Assembly (NCBI RefSeq): GCF_900129395.1
Contig: NZ_FQVP01000001.1
Location: forward strand, 124,001 to 188,000
DNA from: Pseudosulfitobacter pseudonitzschiae
Lineage (GTDB): Bacteria; Pseudomonadota; Alphaproteobacteria; Rhodobacterales; Rhodobacteraceae
Direction: 5' to 3'
DNA length: 64,000 nt
The notes beneath the pieces were generated by a model. The model worked only from the letters and a program-made list of their open reading frames with translations, ran no database searches and was not told the DNA's origin. This document shows, in pieces, positions 1-8,243 of the stretch (the stretch's first letter is position 1; every line of letters begins with the position of its first letter). The position numbers and the translations under genes are program-made.

Positions 1-37
1 TGCTGTAACGCAAGATGAATTACGGGGGAGCCCTGCG

Positions 38-952
38 ATGCCACTGGCCATGAACAAAGATGTCTTTATCACCTGTGCTGTGACCGGTTCGGGGGCTACG
101 CAGGATCGCAGCCATCACGTACCGCGCAGCCCCAAACAGATTGCCGAAAGTGCAATCGTCGCCGCCAAGGCCGGTGCCGCCGTGGTGCATTGCCACGTCC
201 GCGACCCTGAAACCGGCGCGCCCAGCCGCGATCTGGCGATGTTCCGCGAGGTCACCGACCGCATCCGTGACAGCGACACCGACGTGGTGCTGAACCTGAC
301 GGCGGGCATGGGGGGCGACATCACCTTTGGCGATGTCGAGAATCCGATGCAGCTGAGCAAGGCAGGCACCGACATGGCAGGCGCAAGCGAACGGGTGGCC
401 CATGTGGCCGAATGCCTGCCCGAGATCTGCACGCTGGACTGCGGCACGATGAACTTTGCCGAAGCCGATTACGTCATGACCAACACGCCGGGCATGTTGG
501 TTGCCATGGGGCGGATGATGACCGAACTGGGTGTCAAACCCGAGATCGAGGCCTTTGACACCGGCCATCTTTGGTACGCCAAACAGCTGGTGAAAGACGG
601 CGTTCTGGACAGCCCCGCGTTGGTCCAGCTGTGCATGGGCGTGCCGTGGGGCGCACCCGATGATCTGAACACCTTTATGGCGATGGTGAACAACGTGCCC
701 GACGACTGGACCTTCTCGGCCTTTGGTCTGGGACGCAACCAGATGGCCTATGTCGCGGCATCCGTGCTGGCAGGCGGGCACGTGCGCGTCGGGCTTGAGG
801 ACAACCTGTGGCTGGACAAGGGCGTGCTGGCGGAAAACTGGCAGCTGGTCGAACGTGCAGGCACGATCATTGAAAACATGGGCGCGCGGGTCATCGGTCC
901 TGCCGAAGTCCGCGAAAAGCTGGGGCTGGTCAAACGTGCGCCAAGGGCCTGA
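38..952 (+). CDS. BKACE-family 3-dehydrocarnitine:acetyl-CoA cleavage enzyme
   Basis: DUF849/beta-keto acid cleavage enzyme family, 304 residues, a normal length. The metal-binding HCH pair is at residues 51-53 (VVHCHVRDPETG) and a conserved Glu follows in GLEDN. In carnitine catabolism this family converts 3-dehydrocarnitine plus acetyl-CoA to betainyl-CoA plus acetoacetate. The substrate is inferred from the carnitine dehydrogenase/thioesterase fusion just downstream; the fold alone would fit other beta-keto acids. The start at 38 is preceded by GGGGAG with about 8 nt spacing; ATG 50 is an alternative. It is first of a same-strand run of five genes and overlaps the next. Confidence 0.88.
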   Translation: MPLAMNKDVFITCAVTGSGATQDRSHHVPRSPKQIAESAIVAAKAGAAVVHCHVRDPETGAPSRDLAMFREVTDRIRDSDTDVVLNLTAGMGGDITFGDVENPMQLSKAGTDMAGASERVAHVAECLPEICTLDCGTMNFAEADYVMTNTPGMLVAMGRMMTELGVKPEIEAFDTGHLWYAKQLVKDGVLDSPALVQLCMGVPWGAPDDLNTFMAMVNNVPDDWTFSAFGLGRNQMAYVAASVLAGGHVRVGLEDNLWLDKGVLAENWQLVERAGTIIENMGARVIGPAEVREKLGLVKRAPRA

Positions 953-1478
953 GCGGTTGCGCAGCACCGCATGTGCGATCGGTCTGGGGCTGATCCTTTT
1001 GGCAGGTTGCGCCAGGGTGCCTGCCGTGACCGGGCATCGCGATACCGCGACCATCATCGCCTCGACCACACGGTTCGAGGCACAGCGTTTCGCCGGTGAC
1101 TGGGTGGTGCGCGCGGCCTATCCGCAGGATGCAGACCTGCGCGGGGTAACAGCACGGCAGGACGGGACAGCTTTCACGTTGTTGCGACACCGCTGCGATG
1201 CGACGGGCCAATGCGGCACCGTCGCGGAAGTCTGGCCAGCCACGGCAACCGGGCAGGGACGCTATGCGCTGCGCGATCCTTCCGGCGCCGCAGATCGCAC
1301 GCTGTGGGTGCTGTGGGTCGATGACGGCTTTCGCACAGCGGCGGTGGGCACGCCAGATGGCCGCTGGGGCTGGATATTGGACCGCAGTACCAGCGGCGGT
1401 GCGGACCGTATCGCCGCGGCCCGCGAGGTTCTGGATTTCAATGGATATGATCTGACGCACCTTGCAAAACAGCCCTAG
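936..1478 (+). CDS. Lipocalin-like outer-membrane lipoprotein
   Basis: The product has a hydrophobic N-terminus ending in a lipobox (LLAGC), so it should be a lipid-anchored envelope protein. The remaining ~150 residues resemble bacterial lipocalins (DWVVRAAYP near the start of the barrel; RWGWILDRS and a C-terminal helix near the end). No ATG fits: the plausible starts are GTG 936, which overlaps the end of the BKACE gene by 17 bp (180 aa), or TTG 957 just after its stop. The location inside a carnitine operon suggests a link to uptake or binding of a quaternary amine, but the ligand is unknown and lipocalins normally bind hydrophobic molecules. Confidence 0.72.
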   Translation: MRQGPERLRSTACAIGLGLILLAGCARVPAVTGHRDTATIIASTTRFEAQRFAGDWVVRAAYPQDADLRGVTARQDGTAFTLLRHRCDATGQCGTVAEVWPATATGQGRYALRDPSGAADRTLWVLWVDDGFRTAAVGTPDGRWGWILDRSTSGGADRIAAAREVLDFNGYDLTHLAKQP

Positions 1479-1540
1479 GCTGTGCGGAAGAACGATCTAA
1501 ATACAGTGAAGTACAACTTCATGAGTGAACGGGGTATCAT

Positions 1541-3019
1541 ATGAATAAACAAGTGGCAGCCATCATCGGCGGCGGTGTAATCGGGGGTGGCTGGGCTGCG
1601 CGTTTTGCTCTGAACGGCTGGGATGTGCAAATTTTCGACCCCGACCCGCAAGCCGAACGCAAGGTGGGCGAGGTCATGGCCAATGCGCGCCGCTCGCTTC
1701 CCGGGATGGTTGACGTGGCCCTGCCGACCGAGGGCAAGCTGACCTTTCACGACACAATTGCGGGTGCTGTGGACGGGGCCGTATGGGTCCAGGAAAGCGT
1801 GCCAGAGCAGTTGGCGATCAAGCACACAACCTTGGCCGAAATCCAAAAGGCCTGTTCGCCCGAGGCCGTGATCGGCTCGTCGACATCCGGCTTCAAGCCT
1901 TCCGAACTGCAAGAGGGGGCGCTGCGTCCCGAACAGATCATCGTCGCGCACCCGTTCAATCCCGTTTACCTGTTGCCGCTGATCGAGGTTGTGCCGACCG
2001 AAGCGAACACAGCTGCCTTTCTCGATGGTGCTGACACGATACTGAAAGCCATGGGCTTTTATCCCCTGCGCGTGCGCAAGGAAATCGACGCGCATATCGC
2101 GGACCGTTTTCTCGAGGCCGTCTGGCGCGAGGCGCTTTGGCTGGTCAAGGACGGCGTGGCCACCACCGAAGAAATCGACAACGCGATCCGCTACGGCTTT
2201 GGCATCCGCTGGGCGCAGATGGGCCTGTTCGAGACCTACCGCGTCGCGGGCGGCGAGGCAGGCATGAAACATTTCATGGCACAGTTCGGCCCCGCGCTGA
2301 AATGGCCGTGGACCAAGCTGATGGATGTGCCCGAGTTCACCGACGAGTTGGTGGATTTGATCGCGGGCCAGTCCGATGACCAGTCAGGGGCCTATTCGAT
2401 CCGCGAGCTTGAGCGTATTCGCGACACCAACCTTGTGTCGATGATGCGCGCGTTGAAGGCGCAGGATTGGGGCGCAGGGGCTTTGATGAACGCGCAGGAA
2501 AAGACGCTGCGCGCGGGGTCGCCGTTGGCGGCACGGGTGGACGATCTGGACGACGTGTCGGCGCCGCTTCTGACCGTTCACCGCGCCGTGCCGTTGGACT
2601 GGACCGACTACAACGGTCACATGAACGAGGCGAAGTACCTGCAAGCCTTCTGCGATGCCACCGACCGCTTTATGGAGATGATCGGGTGCGATGCGGAATA
2701 CATCAGCGCAGGTGGCAGCTATTTCACCGCCGAGACGCACATCCGCCACGTGAACGAGGCGCTGGCCGGGACCGTGATCGACGTGCGCACGCAAGTGCTG
2801 TCAGGTGCCGGCAAAAAGATGCACCTGTTCCACGAGATGTACGCAGGTGAGACCCTGCTGGCGACAGGCGAGCATTTCCTGCTGCACGTCAGCCTGAAGA
2901 CACGCCGCCCGTCTGAACCTGCGCCACATGTCCTGTCGGCACTGGAACGGGTCGCCACCGCGCACGCGGCGCTGGATGCACCCGCTGGCATGGGGCGCGC
3001 AGTGGGGCAGCGACCTTGA
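1541..3019 (+). CDS. lcdH: L-carnitine dehydrogenase fused to betainyl-CoA thioesterase
   Basis: Two enzymes in one 492-residue chain. Residues 1-~320 are a 3-hydroxyacyl-CoA-dehydrogenase-like NAD enzyme (GGGVIGGGWAARF Rossmann loop at ~10-22, acidic D after the second strand) that oxidises L-carnitine to 3-dehydrocarnitine. Residues ~345-480 form a hotdog thioesterase domain (WTDYNGHMNEAKY) that hydrolyses betainyl-CoA to glycine betaine. The fusion is known in alphaproteobacterial carnitine pathways and brackets the BKACE step encoded upstream. ATG 1541 lies after a GGGG run. The downstream SDR start overlaps the stop codon, which indicates translational coupling. Confidence 0.92.
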   Translation: MNKQVAAIIGGGVIGGGWAARFALNGWDVQIFDPDPQAERKVGEVMANARRSLPGMVDVALPTEGKLTFHDTIAGAVDGAVWVQESVPEQLAIKHTTLAEIQKACSPEAVIGSSTSGFKPSELQEGALRPEQIIVAHPFNPVYLLPLIEVVPTEANTAAFLDGADTILKAMGFYPLRVRKEIDAHIADRFLEAVWREALWLVKDGVATTEEIDNAIRYGFGIRWAQMGLFETYRVAGGEAGMKHFMAQFGPALKWPWTKLMDVPEFTDELVDLIAGQSDDQSGAYSIRELERIRDTNLVSMMRALKAQDWGAGALMNAQEKTLRAGSPLAARVDDLDDVSAPLLTVHRAVPLDWTDYNGHMNEAKYLQAFCDATDRFMEMIGCDAEYISAGGSYFTAETHIRHVNEALAGTVIDVRTQVLSGAGKKMHLFHEMYAGETLLATGEHFLLHVSLKTRRPSEPAPHVLSALERVATAHAALDAPAGMGRAVGQRP

Positions 3020-3762
3020 GGCGGGTTCTGATCACCGCAGGGGCCCGCGGGATTGGCCGCGCGATGGCTGATGCCTTTGACGCCGCCGGGTACGACGTTT
3101 GGGTGACCGATCTGGACAGTTCGGCGCTGTCGGACCTTCCCGAAGACTGGACAGGGATCGGCGCCAATGTCGCGGACGAAGGCCACATGCGCGAGGTGTT
3201 CGACCGGATCAAAACCGTGGACGTTGTCTGTGCCAATGCGGGTATCGCGGGGCCCACCGCTGCGGTCGAGGACGTATCGCTGGATGACTGGCGCACCTGT
3301 ATGAGCGTCAATCTGGAAGGGGCGTTCCTGGCGGCGAAATATGCAGCCCCCCTGATGAAAAAGGCCGGGGGCGGGGCGATGATCCTGACCTCATCGACAG
3401 CCGGGCAATTCGGCTATCCCTACCGCTCGCCATATGCGGCGGCGAAATGGGGGGTGATCGGCCTGATGAAAACGCTGGCGATGGAACTGGGGCCCTTCGG
3501 CATACGCTGCAATGCGATCTGTCCGGGCAGCGTCGAAGGCCCGCGCATGGAAGGCGTCCTGGAACGCGAGGCCGAGGCCAAGGGGATGACCCGCGACGAG
3601 GTCTACGAGGGATACGCCTCGGGCACCTCGATGCGGTCCTTTGTCGAGGCGCAGGACATTGCCAATATGGCGGTGTTTCTGGGATCGAGTGCCGCGCGGA
3701 TGGTGTCGGGGCAGGTGATTGCCGTGGACGGACACACCGAGAACCCGAACCCCAAACTGTAA
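3016..3762 (+). CDS. SDR-family oxidoreductase of the carnitine operon
   Basis: Classical short-chain dehydrogenase, 248 residues: Rossmann GARGIGRA near the N-terminus, the NAG motif (CANAGIAG), a catalytic Ser in the LTSSTAG segment and the YAAAK active-site motif, and a C-terminal VSGQVIAVDGH strand. The start is TTG 3016, whose TTGA overlaps the TGA of lcdH; the next ATG would delete the nucleotide-binding glycines. Such SDRs often accompany carnitine clusters, where they could reduce or oxidise a pathway keto/hydroxy intermediate (for example acetoacetate/3-hydroxybutyrate or a D-carnitine isomer). The substrate cannot be told from sequence. Confidence 0.85.
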   Translation: MRRVLITAGARGIGRAMADAFDAAGYDVWVTDLDSSALSDLPEDWTGIGANVADEGHMREVFDRIKTVDVVCANAGIAGPTAAVEDVSLDDWRTCMSVNLEGAFLAAKYAAPLMKKAGGGAMILTSSTAGQFGYPYRSPYAAAKWGVIGLMKTLAMELGPFGIRCNAICPGSVEGPRMEGVLEREAEAKGMTRDEVYEGYASGTSMRSFVEAQDIANMAVFLGSSAARMVSGQVIAVDGHTENPNPKL

Positions 3763-3849
3763 TCCGGCACGCGGCGGTGCCATGCAGGGGATTGTGGCCG
3801 TCCAGACGTTTCGTCTGGTGCAGGCACGGAATTCGCGGCAAGACGGGGC

Positions 3850-4752
3850 ATGAGCCTTTGGATTCCCATCACCCTTGCGGCCGCGTTTTTCCAGACGCTG
3901 CGTTTCGTCCTGCAGAAAAAGCTGGCGACCACGCAACTGTCTGCGGCGGGTGCTACCTTTGCGCGGTTCCTCTATTCCGCGCCGTTGGTTGCCGTGCTGA
4001 CCTATGTCTATTTCCACACCACGGGACAGGCGCAGCCACCGCTGACGGCGGCCTTTTGGCTCTATGGCGCATTTGGCGGACTGGCTCAGGTGCTGGCGAC
4101 GGTCTGTGTGGTGATGTTGTTCAAGGCGCGCAATTTTGCGGTTGGAATCACTTTCAAGAAAACCGAAGTGATCCAGACTGTTCTCGTGGGGTACGTGCTG
4201 CTGGGCGAAGGCGTGAGCCTGCCGGGGTTCGGCGCGATTGCGCTGGGGCTGTTTGGCGTGCTGCTGCTGTCTGCTCCGCCGGACCTGGTGCGCTGGGGCC
4301 TGCGCGATCTGGCGAACCGGGCGGCGGGTCTGGGGTTGCTGTCGGGTATCCTCTTTGCGGTTTCCGGCGTGTGCTATCGCGGCGCGTCATTGCAATTGCC
4401 GCTTGAAGACCCGCTGGCGCGCGCGGGGCTGACGCTGGCTTGTGTGACCGCGATGCAGCTTGTGGGCATGGCGATCTGGTTGCGCCTGCGCGAAGTGGGC
4501 CAGATGACAGCCGTCTGGCGCGCACGCCGGGTGGCGGTGTGGATCGGCCTGACCTCGCTCTTGGGGTCGTTCTGCTGGTTCACCGCCTTTACCTTGCAGA
4601 ACGTGGCCTATGTGAACGCGCTGGGGCAGGTCGAGCTGATTTTCAGCCTGATGGCCACGGTGCTTTTCTTTCGCGAACGGGTCAGCCTGCGCGAATGGGC
4701 GGGCATGGCGGTGCTGGGCGCGTCGATTCTGACACTGGTGCTGGTGATCTGA
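3850..4752 (+). CDS. DMT-family (EamA-type) permease
   Basis: 300-residue integral membrane protein with roughly ten hydrophobic segments in two halves, typical of the drug/metabolite transporter superfamily. It begins MSLWIPITLAAAFFQ and ends in a hydrophobic strand. It follows the SDR by 87 bp on the same strand and could be co-transcribed, which would make it a metabolite exporter or importer associated with carnitine use. The substrate is not predictable. It ends 6 bp before the convergent Nudix gene. Confidence 0.8.
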   Translation: MSLWIPITLAAAFFQTLRFVLQKKLATTQLSAAGATFARFLYSAPLVAVLTYVYFHTTGQAQPPLTAAFWLYGAFGGLAQVLATVCVVMLFKARNFAVGITFKKTEVIQTVLVGYVLLGEGVSLPGFGAIALGLFGVLLLSAPPDLVRWGLRDLANRAAGLGLLSGILFAVSGVCYRGASLQLPLEDPLARAGLTLACVTAMQLVGMAIWLRLREVGQMTAVWRARRVAVWIGLTSLLGSFCWFTAFTLQNVAYVNALGQVELIFSLMATVLFFRERVSLREWAGMAVLGASILTLVLVI

Positions 4753-4758
4753 CGCTCC

Positions 4759-5466
4759 TTAATCGGTGGGCCGGTGACCACGCAGGCGCAGGAACAGGTT
4801 TTCTTCCTCGTTGTTCTTGAAAAAGGGCACGCTCGCGGGCGGCTCGACCGATTGGGCGCGCTTTTGCACTTCGCTCAGCACCACCTCGGTGATGAACGGC
4901 ATGTCAAAGCTGCGCACATCGTCCAGCCCGACCCATTGCAAATGCGACAGCTCGTCCGAGGCCGCCGAGAAATCGTCGGGATCTGTCACCAGCGTATCTG
5001 CATCCACCAAGAAGAACCGCGCATCGAACCGGCGCGGGCGCCCCGGTGGGGTGATGGCACGAAACACGAATTGCAACGCCGAGGCATGGGGCATGTGTCC
5101 GGTGGCGGCAAAGTCGGTCCAGTCGTCGGGCACGTCCGTGTCCCATTCACCGGGCTGGCCCAGAACCTGACCGGTTTCCTCGAACAATTCGCGTATGGCG
5201 GCAACGGACAGGGCATGCGCCATATCGGGCGCGCTGTCCTCGCTGATACGCGCGGCACAGCCCTCGGGCAGCGCACCGGCCAGGGGGACGTGATAATCGC
5301 CCGGATCGACCGCACCTCCCGGAAACACGAACTTGTTGGGCATGAACACGGCCTTGGCCCCGCGCTGTCCCATCAGGATGCGCGGGCTGGTCCAGCGGTC
5401 ACGCAACACGATCACCGTGGCGGCATGGCGGATCTGGGATTTGTCAATTTTTGGTTCGGCGGTCAT
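4759..5466 (-). CDS. Nudix hydrolase (NUDT19/CoA-type layout)
   Basis: 235 residues. A Nudix box is present with the RELFEETG core; it is separated from the leading GG (FPGGAVDPGD) by an insertion longer than in classical MutT, an arrangement seen in the NUDT7/NUDT19-like group that hydrolyses CoA or acyl-CoA derivatives. The N-terminus contains the basic HAATVIVLRD strand. The substrate is inferred only at the level of nucleoside-diphosphate-linked compounds. The start at 5466 has GAGGG upstream. It ends tail-to-tail with the DMT permease, and DUF983 lies upstream on the same strand. Confidence 0.8.
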   Translation of the reverse strand: MTAEPKIDKSQIRHAATVIVLRDRWTSPRILMGQRGAKAVFMPNKFVFPGGAVDPGDYHVPLAGALPEGCAARISEDSAPDMAHALSVAAIRELFEETGQVLGQPGEWDTDVPDDWTDFAATGHMPHASALQFVFRAITPPGRPRRFDARFFLVDADTLVTDPDDFSAASDELSHLQWVGLDDVRSFDMPFITEVVLSEVQKRAQSVEPPASVPFFKNNEEENLFLRLRGHRPTD

Positions 5467-5503
5467 CTTTGGCCCTCATGCGACAGGCCGCACAAAAACC
5501 TGA

Positions 5504-5938
5504 TCAAGCCGGTGTGGCGTCCTCGGTCATCTTGCGAGCCCATTTGAAGCCAACAATGGCCCCTTTCAGTCTGGGCAGAAGGTAAAGCGACAAGGCGACA
5601 CAGCCAACCGCAAAGATGGTAAAAAGCACCAAAGGCTCAGGACGCCACGTCACAAAGGCGATATGCAGCAACGGCGCCATCAAATGCCCGACGATCAGGA
5701 TGGTCAGATAGGCCGGACCGTCTTCTGCCTTGAACTGCGCCAGGTCCTGACGGCAGACTGTGCAGACAGGCGATACCTTCAGGTATCCCTTCAGCAACCG
5801 GCCCTGTCCGCAATTGGGGCACCGGTTCCGCCAGCCGCGCACCATGGCAGGCAAGGCTTTCTGCTCGGCGGGGGCTTCTGGGTCGTTCACTGTTACGTCT
5901 GTCATGTTCTGTTCAGCCATTTGAGGGTCATCGCGCAT
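5504..5938 (-). CDS. DUF983 membrane protein
   Basis: 144 residues. A CPNCG zinc-ribbon-like motif and a second CTVC pair precede two transmembrane segments (GPAYLTILIVGHLMAPLL and LVLFTIFAVGCVALSLYLL), which is the standard DUF983 layout. DUF983 proteins are common in alphaproteobacteria and have no settled function. ATG 5938 is supported by AGGA six bases upstream. It lies 37 bp upstream of the Nudix gene and is probably in the same transcript. Confidence 0.82.
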   Translation of the reverse strand: MRDDPQMAEQNMTDVTVNDPEAPAEQKALPAMVRGWRNRCPNCGQGRLLKGYLKVSPVCTVCRQDLAQFKAEDGPAYLTILIVGHLMAPLLHIAFVTWRPEPLVLFTIFAVGCVALSLYLLPRLKGAIVGFKWARKMTEDATPA

Positions 5939-6165
5939 AAGGCGTCCTGTCTGTTGAAGGGAAGATGGGCCATGCGCGGCTGAATTGAAATGGCACGTTT
6001 TGTCCTTGCGTCGGGATGTCGCGCATCGGGAACGAACAAAGCGCTTTGCAGCTTTTGCGCAGGGGCGAAACTTTTTCCGACGGAATGCGCTGGCTGCCCC
6101 GTTTTACTGTGCATAAGGGGCGGCGAACAGCGCCGTGTCCGAATAAGAAACCGGAGTAAGAGCTT

Positions 6166-6651
6166 ATGAAACATACGACATTCATCGCCGCGGTCATCGG
6201 TGCCGCTGTTTCGATCACAGGTACAACTGTGCTGGCCGAACGCGCCGGTTCAGAGGGCCACAAGCGCCCCAGCTTTTCCGATCTGGACGCCAATGCCGAC
6301 GGTCAGATCACGCTGGAAGAAATGCAGGCGCATGGGGCTGCCCGGATGGCCAAGGTCGACACGGACGGCGACGGCTTTTTCAGCGAGGATGAAGCCGTGG
6401 CAGCCGCCACAGCCCGTGCCAAGGAACGCCACGCACGTATGGTCGAGCGTCTGGATGCGGACAAGGACGGCAAGCTGAGCCTGGACGAAATGAAGCCCAA
6501 GGGCGACCGTGGCGCGAAGATGTTCGAGCGCGCGGATGCCGACAAAAGCGGTGGCATTTCCGAGGCCGAGTTCACCGAGATGACCAAGAAAATGGAACAG
6601 CACATGCGCAAGGGCCACGGCCCCAAGGACGACAAGCCTGCGAACGACTGA
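6166..6651 (+). CDS. Secreted EF-hand calcium-binding protein
   Basis: 161 residues with a cleavable signal peptide ending near VLA. Four EF-hand loops are visible: DANADGQITLEE, DTDGDGFFSEDE, DADKDGKLSLDE and DADKSGGISEAE. All four have acidic ligands at loop positions 1 and 12, so it should bind several Ca2+ ions in the periplasm. The C-terminus is basic and charged. A strong hairpin follows, then the ECF sigma factor gene on the same strand. The product may therefore be part of the same envelope stress circuit, although a shared transcript is only inferred. Confidence 0.87.
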   Translation: MKHTTFIAAVIGAAVSITGTTVLAERAGSEGHKRPSFSDLDANADGQITLEEMQAHGAARMAKVDTDGDGFFSEDEAVAAATARAKERHARMVERLDADKDGKLSLDEMKPKGDRGAKMFERADADKSGGISEAEFTEMTKKMEQHMRKGHGPKDDKPAND

Positions 6652-6666
6652 TCCGTGACGACACCG

Positions 6667-6691
6667 GCCCGCCGCATCTTGTGTGGCGGGC
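6667..6691 (+). terminator. GC-rich hairpin between EF-hand gene and sigma factor gene
   Basis: A 10-bp stem (GCCCGCCGCA / TGTGGCGGGC, one G-T pair) with a TCTTG loop. No long T-run follows, so it may be an attenuator, a partial terminator or an mRNA stabiliser rather than a full intrinsic terminator. It lies about 30 nt upstream of the chosen sigma factor start. Confidence 0.5.
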
Positions 6692-6721
6692 TGCATTTCA
6701 CTACCGCTGACCGGAATGGAT

Positions 6722-7306
6722 ATGCCACTGGATCAGGACACCGAGACCGATGACGCCACGCTTTTGGCACGCTATGCGCGTGGCGATGCGGCGGCGACAC
6801 GCACGTTGACCCTGCGGTTGACACCACGCGTCTTCGGCCACGCCTTTCGGGTTCTGGGCGACCGGGCCGAGGCTGAGGATGTGGCACAGGATGCGATGTT
6901 GCGCCTGTGGAAAATCGCACCCAAATGGGAGGCCGACCGCGCACAGGTGTCCACCTGGCTTTTCCGGGTCACGGCCAACCTGTGCACCGATCGGTTGCGC
7001 AAGCGGCGCGGCGGGCCCGCGCTGGACGACATCGCGGAACCTGCCGATCCGGCACCCGGCGCAGAAGGACAGCTGCAGACCCGCGCCCGGATGGACGCCT
7101 TGACCGCGGCATTGCAAACCTTGCCCGACCGGCAGCGCCAGGCGGTGGTCTTGCGCCACATCGAAGGCTTGGCGAACCCCGAGATTGCCGACATTCTGGA
7201 CGTGGGCGTGGAAGCGGTGGAAAGCCTGACCGCACGGGGAAAACGGGCGCTCAAGGCGGCATTGGCGCCGCAGAAACAAGCGTTGGGATATTCCGATGAC
7301 AGCTGA
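6722..7306 (+). CDS. ECF-type RNA polymerase sigma factor
   Basis: 194 residues. Region 2 is clear (HAFRVLGDRAEAEDVAQDAMLRLW, then WLFRVTANLCTDRLRKR). Region 4 is also clear (LPDRQRQAVVLRHIEGLANPEIADIL with an ESLTARGKRALK recognition helix). This is the ECF class that often serves metal or oxidative stress loci. ATG 6722 was preferred because GGAA lies about 5 nt upstream; ATG 6716 is also possible. Its stop overlaps the next start by 11 bp, consistent with a sigma/anti-sigma pair. Confidence 0.88.
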   Translation: MPLDQDTETDDATLLARYARGDAAATRTLTLRLTPRVFGHAFRVLGDRAEAEDVAQDAMLRLWKIAPKWEADRAQVSTWLFRVTANLCTDRLRKRRGGPALDDIAEPADPAPGAEGQLQTRARMDALTAALQTLPDRQRQAVVLRHIEGLANPEIADILDVGVEAVESLTARGKRALKAALAPQKQALGYSDDS

Positions 7307-7670
7307 TAGGCACGATACGACCGATGCAGCACTGGACCAGTGGCTGCAAGACGCGGGCACCCCGCAATTGCCCGACGCGCTGATGGCGCGGGTTCTGGCG
7401 GACGGTCTGGCGATGCAGCCCGCGCCGGGCGGGGTCGTGACCGGGCGGGCGCGCGGATGGTTCAGGGGCCTGCTGGGCGGATGGCAGGGCGTCGGCGGTC
7501 TGCTGGCGGCCACCTGTGCGGGATTCTGGATCGGTCTCAGCCCGCCACAATACCTGCCGCAGGCGGCGCTGACGCTGCTGGTCGCAGAGCAGGTGGATGA
7601 AACAGCCGAGCCCGTCGAGGTTCTGGCCTATGGCTGGGTCGAAGATGAAGGAACCGAATTTGATGGATGA
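7296..7670 (+). CDS. Putative anti-sigma-like single-pass membrane protein
   Basis: 124 residues: a hydrophilic N-terminal half containing LDQWLQDAGTPQLPDALMARVL, one transmembrane helix (GVGGLLAATCAGFWIGL) and a short C-terminal tail. Its position, overlapping the sigma factor gene at one end and the periplasmic sensor gene at the other, suggests an anti-sigma factor or its partner. No zinc-binding anti-sigma motif (HxxxCxxC) is seen, so the role is inferred from context only. Confidence 0.65.
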   Translation: MTADRHDTTDAALDQWLQDAGTPQLPDALMARVLADGLAMQPAPGGVVTGRARGWFRGLLGGWQGVGGLLAATCAGFWIGLSPPQYLPQAALTLLVAEQVDETAEPVEVLAYGWVEDEGTEFDG

Positions 7671-8166
7671 CGTCGAAAGAACACAGCGCACCCGTGCGCC
7701 ACGCTGGATGCGCATCGCTTTTGGTGTTTCGCTGGCCTTGAACCTGGCGGTGGTGGGGGTGCTGGCGGGCACCTTTGCGCGCTTTGGCGGACCGCCGTCG
7801 CGGGGGCCGGGCATGATCAGCTATGCCACACCCTATGTGCGCGCCTTGCCCCGCGATGACCAGCGCGAGATTTTCCGCGCGGTGCGCGACCAGTTGCCCA
7901 AAGACAGCAACAGCCGTCAGGCCCGCCGCGCGCTCTATGCCGCGATGATCGAGGCGCTGAAGGCCGAACCGTTCGACCCTGCACAGGTGGAGACAATCCT
8001 GGACCGGCAGAACACCGCGGCCCTTACCGTGCAGTCGGCGGCGCATGCCGCGTGGCTGGCCCATGTCGCGGCCATGTCACCCGAGGACCGTGCGGCCTAT
8101 GCCGACAGTGTCAGCGAATTCATGCGTCGCGGAAAAGACAAGAAGCCCAAACCGCCCAAAGAGTAA
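7663..8166 (+). CDS. Periplasmic Metal_resist-type sensor (CnrX/Spy-like)
   Basis: 167 residues. One N-terminal membrane anchor (MRIAFGVSLALNLAVVGVLAG) is followed by a charged helical periplasmic domain with the repeated helices typical of the heavy-metal resistance/Spy-CpxP-like superfamily. ATG 7663 overlaps the upstream stop (ATGGATGA). The likely role is sensing an envelope signal for the sigma/anti-sigma pair; the ligand (metal, misfolded protein or calcium) is unknown. The basic C-terminus ends KDKKPKPPKE. Confidence 0.72.
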   Translation: MDDVERTQRTRAPRWMRIAFGVSLALNLAVVGVLAGTFARFGGPPSRGPGMISYATPYVRALPRDDQREIFRAVRDQLPKDSNSRQARRALYAAMIEALKAEPFDPAQVETILDRQNTAALTVQSAAHAAWLAHVAAMSPEDRAAYADSVSEFMRRGKDKKPKPPKE

Positions 8167-8177
8167 ACTGCCTCTTT

Positions 8178-8199
8178 TTGCCCTGTCCGGTCAGGGCAT
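8178..8199 (+). terminator. Hairpin between convergent sigma operon and pleD
   Basis: TGCCCTG-tccggt-CAGGGCA gives a 7-bp stem with a 6-nt loop, flanked by a T-run on its left side and ATTTC on its right. It sits just past the periplasmic sensor stop and before the convergent pleD stop. It is a plausible weak terminator. Confidence 0.5.
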
Positions 8200-8243
8200 T
8201 TCTCCCAGGGAAGCTTGGTCGGGGCACGTGCAGGCCACCTGCG

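Noticed and set aside
723-935. Long N-terminal extension of the lipocalin-like protein
   Set aside because: It would read through the BKACE gene in another frame. The lipobox signal starts near 957, so GTG 936 or TTG 957 is the likely start.
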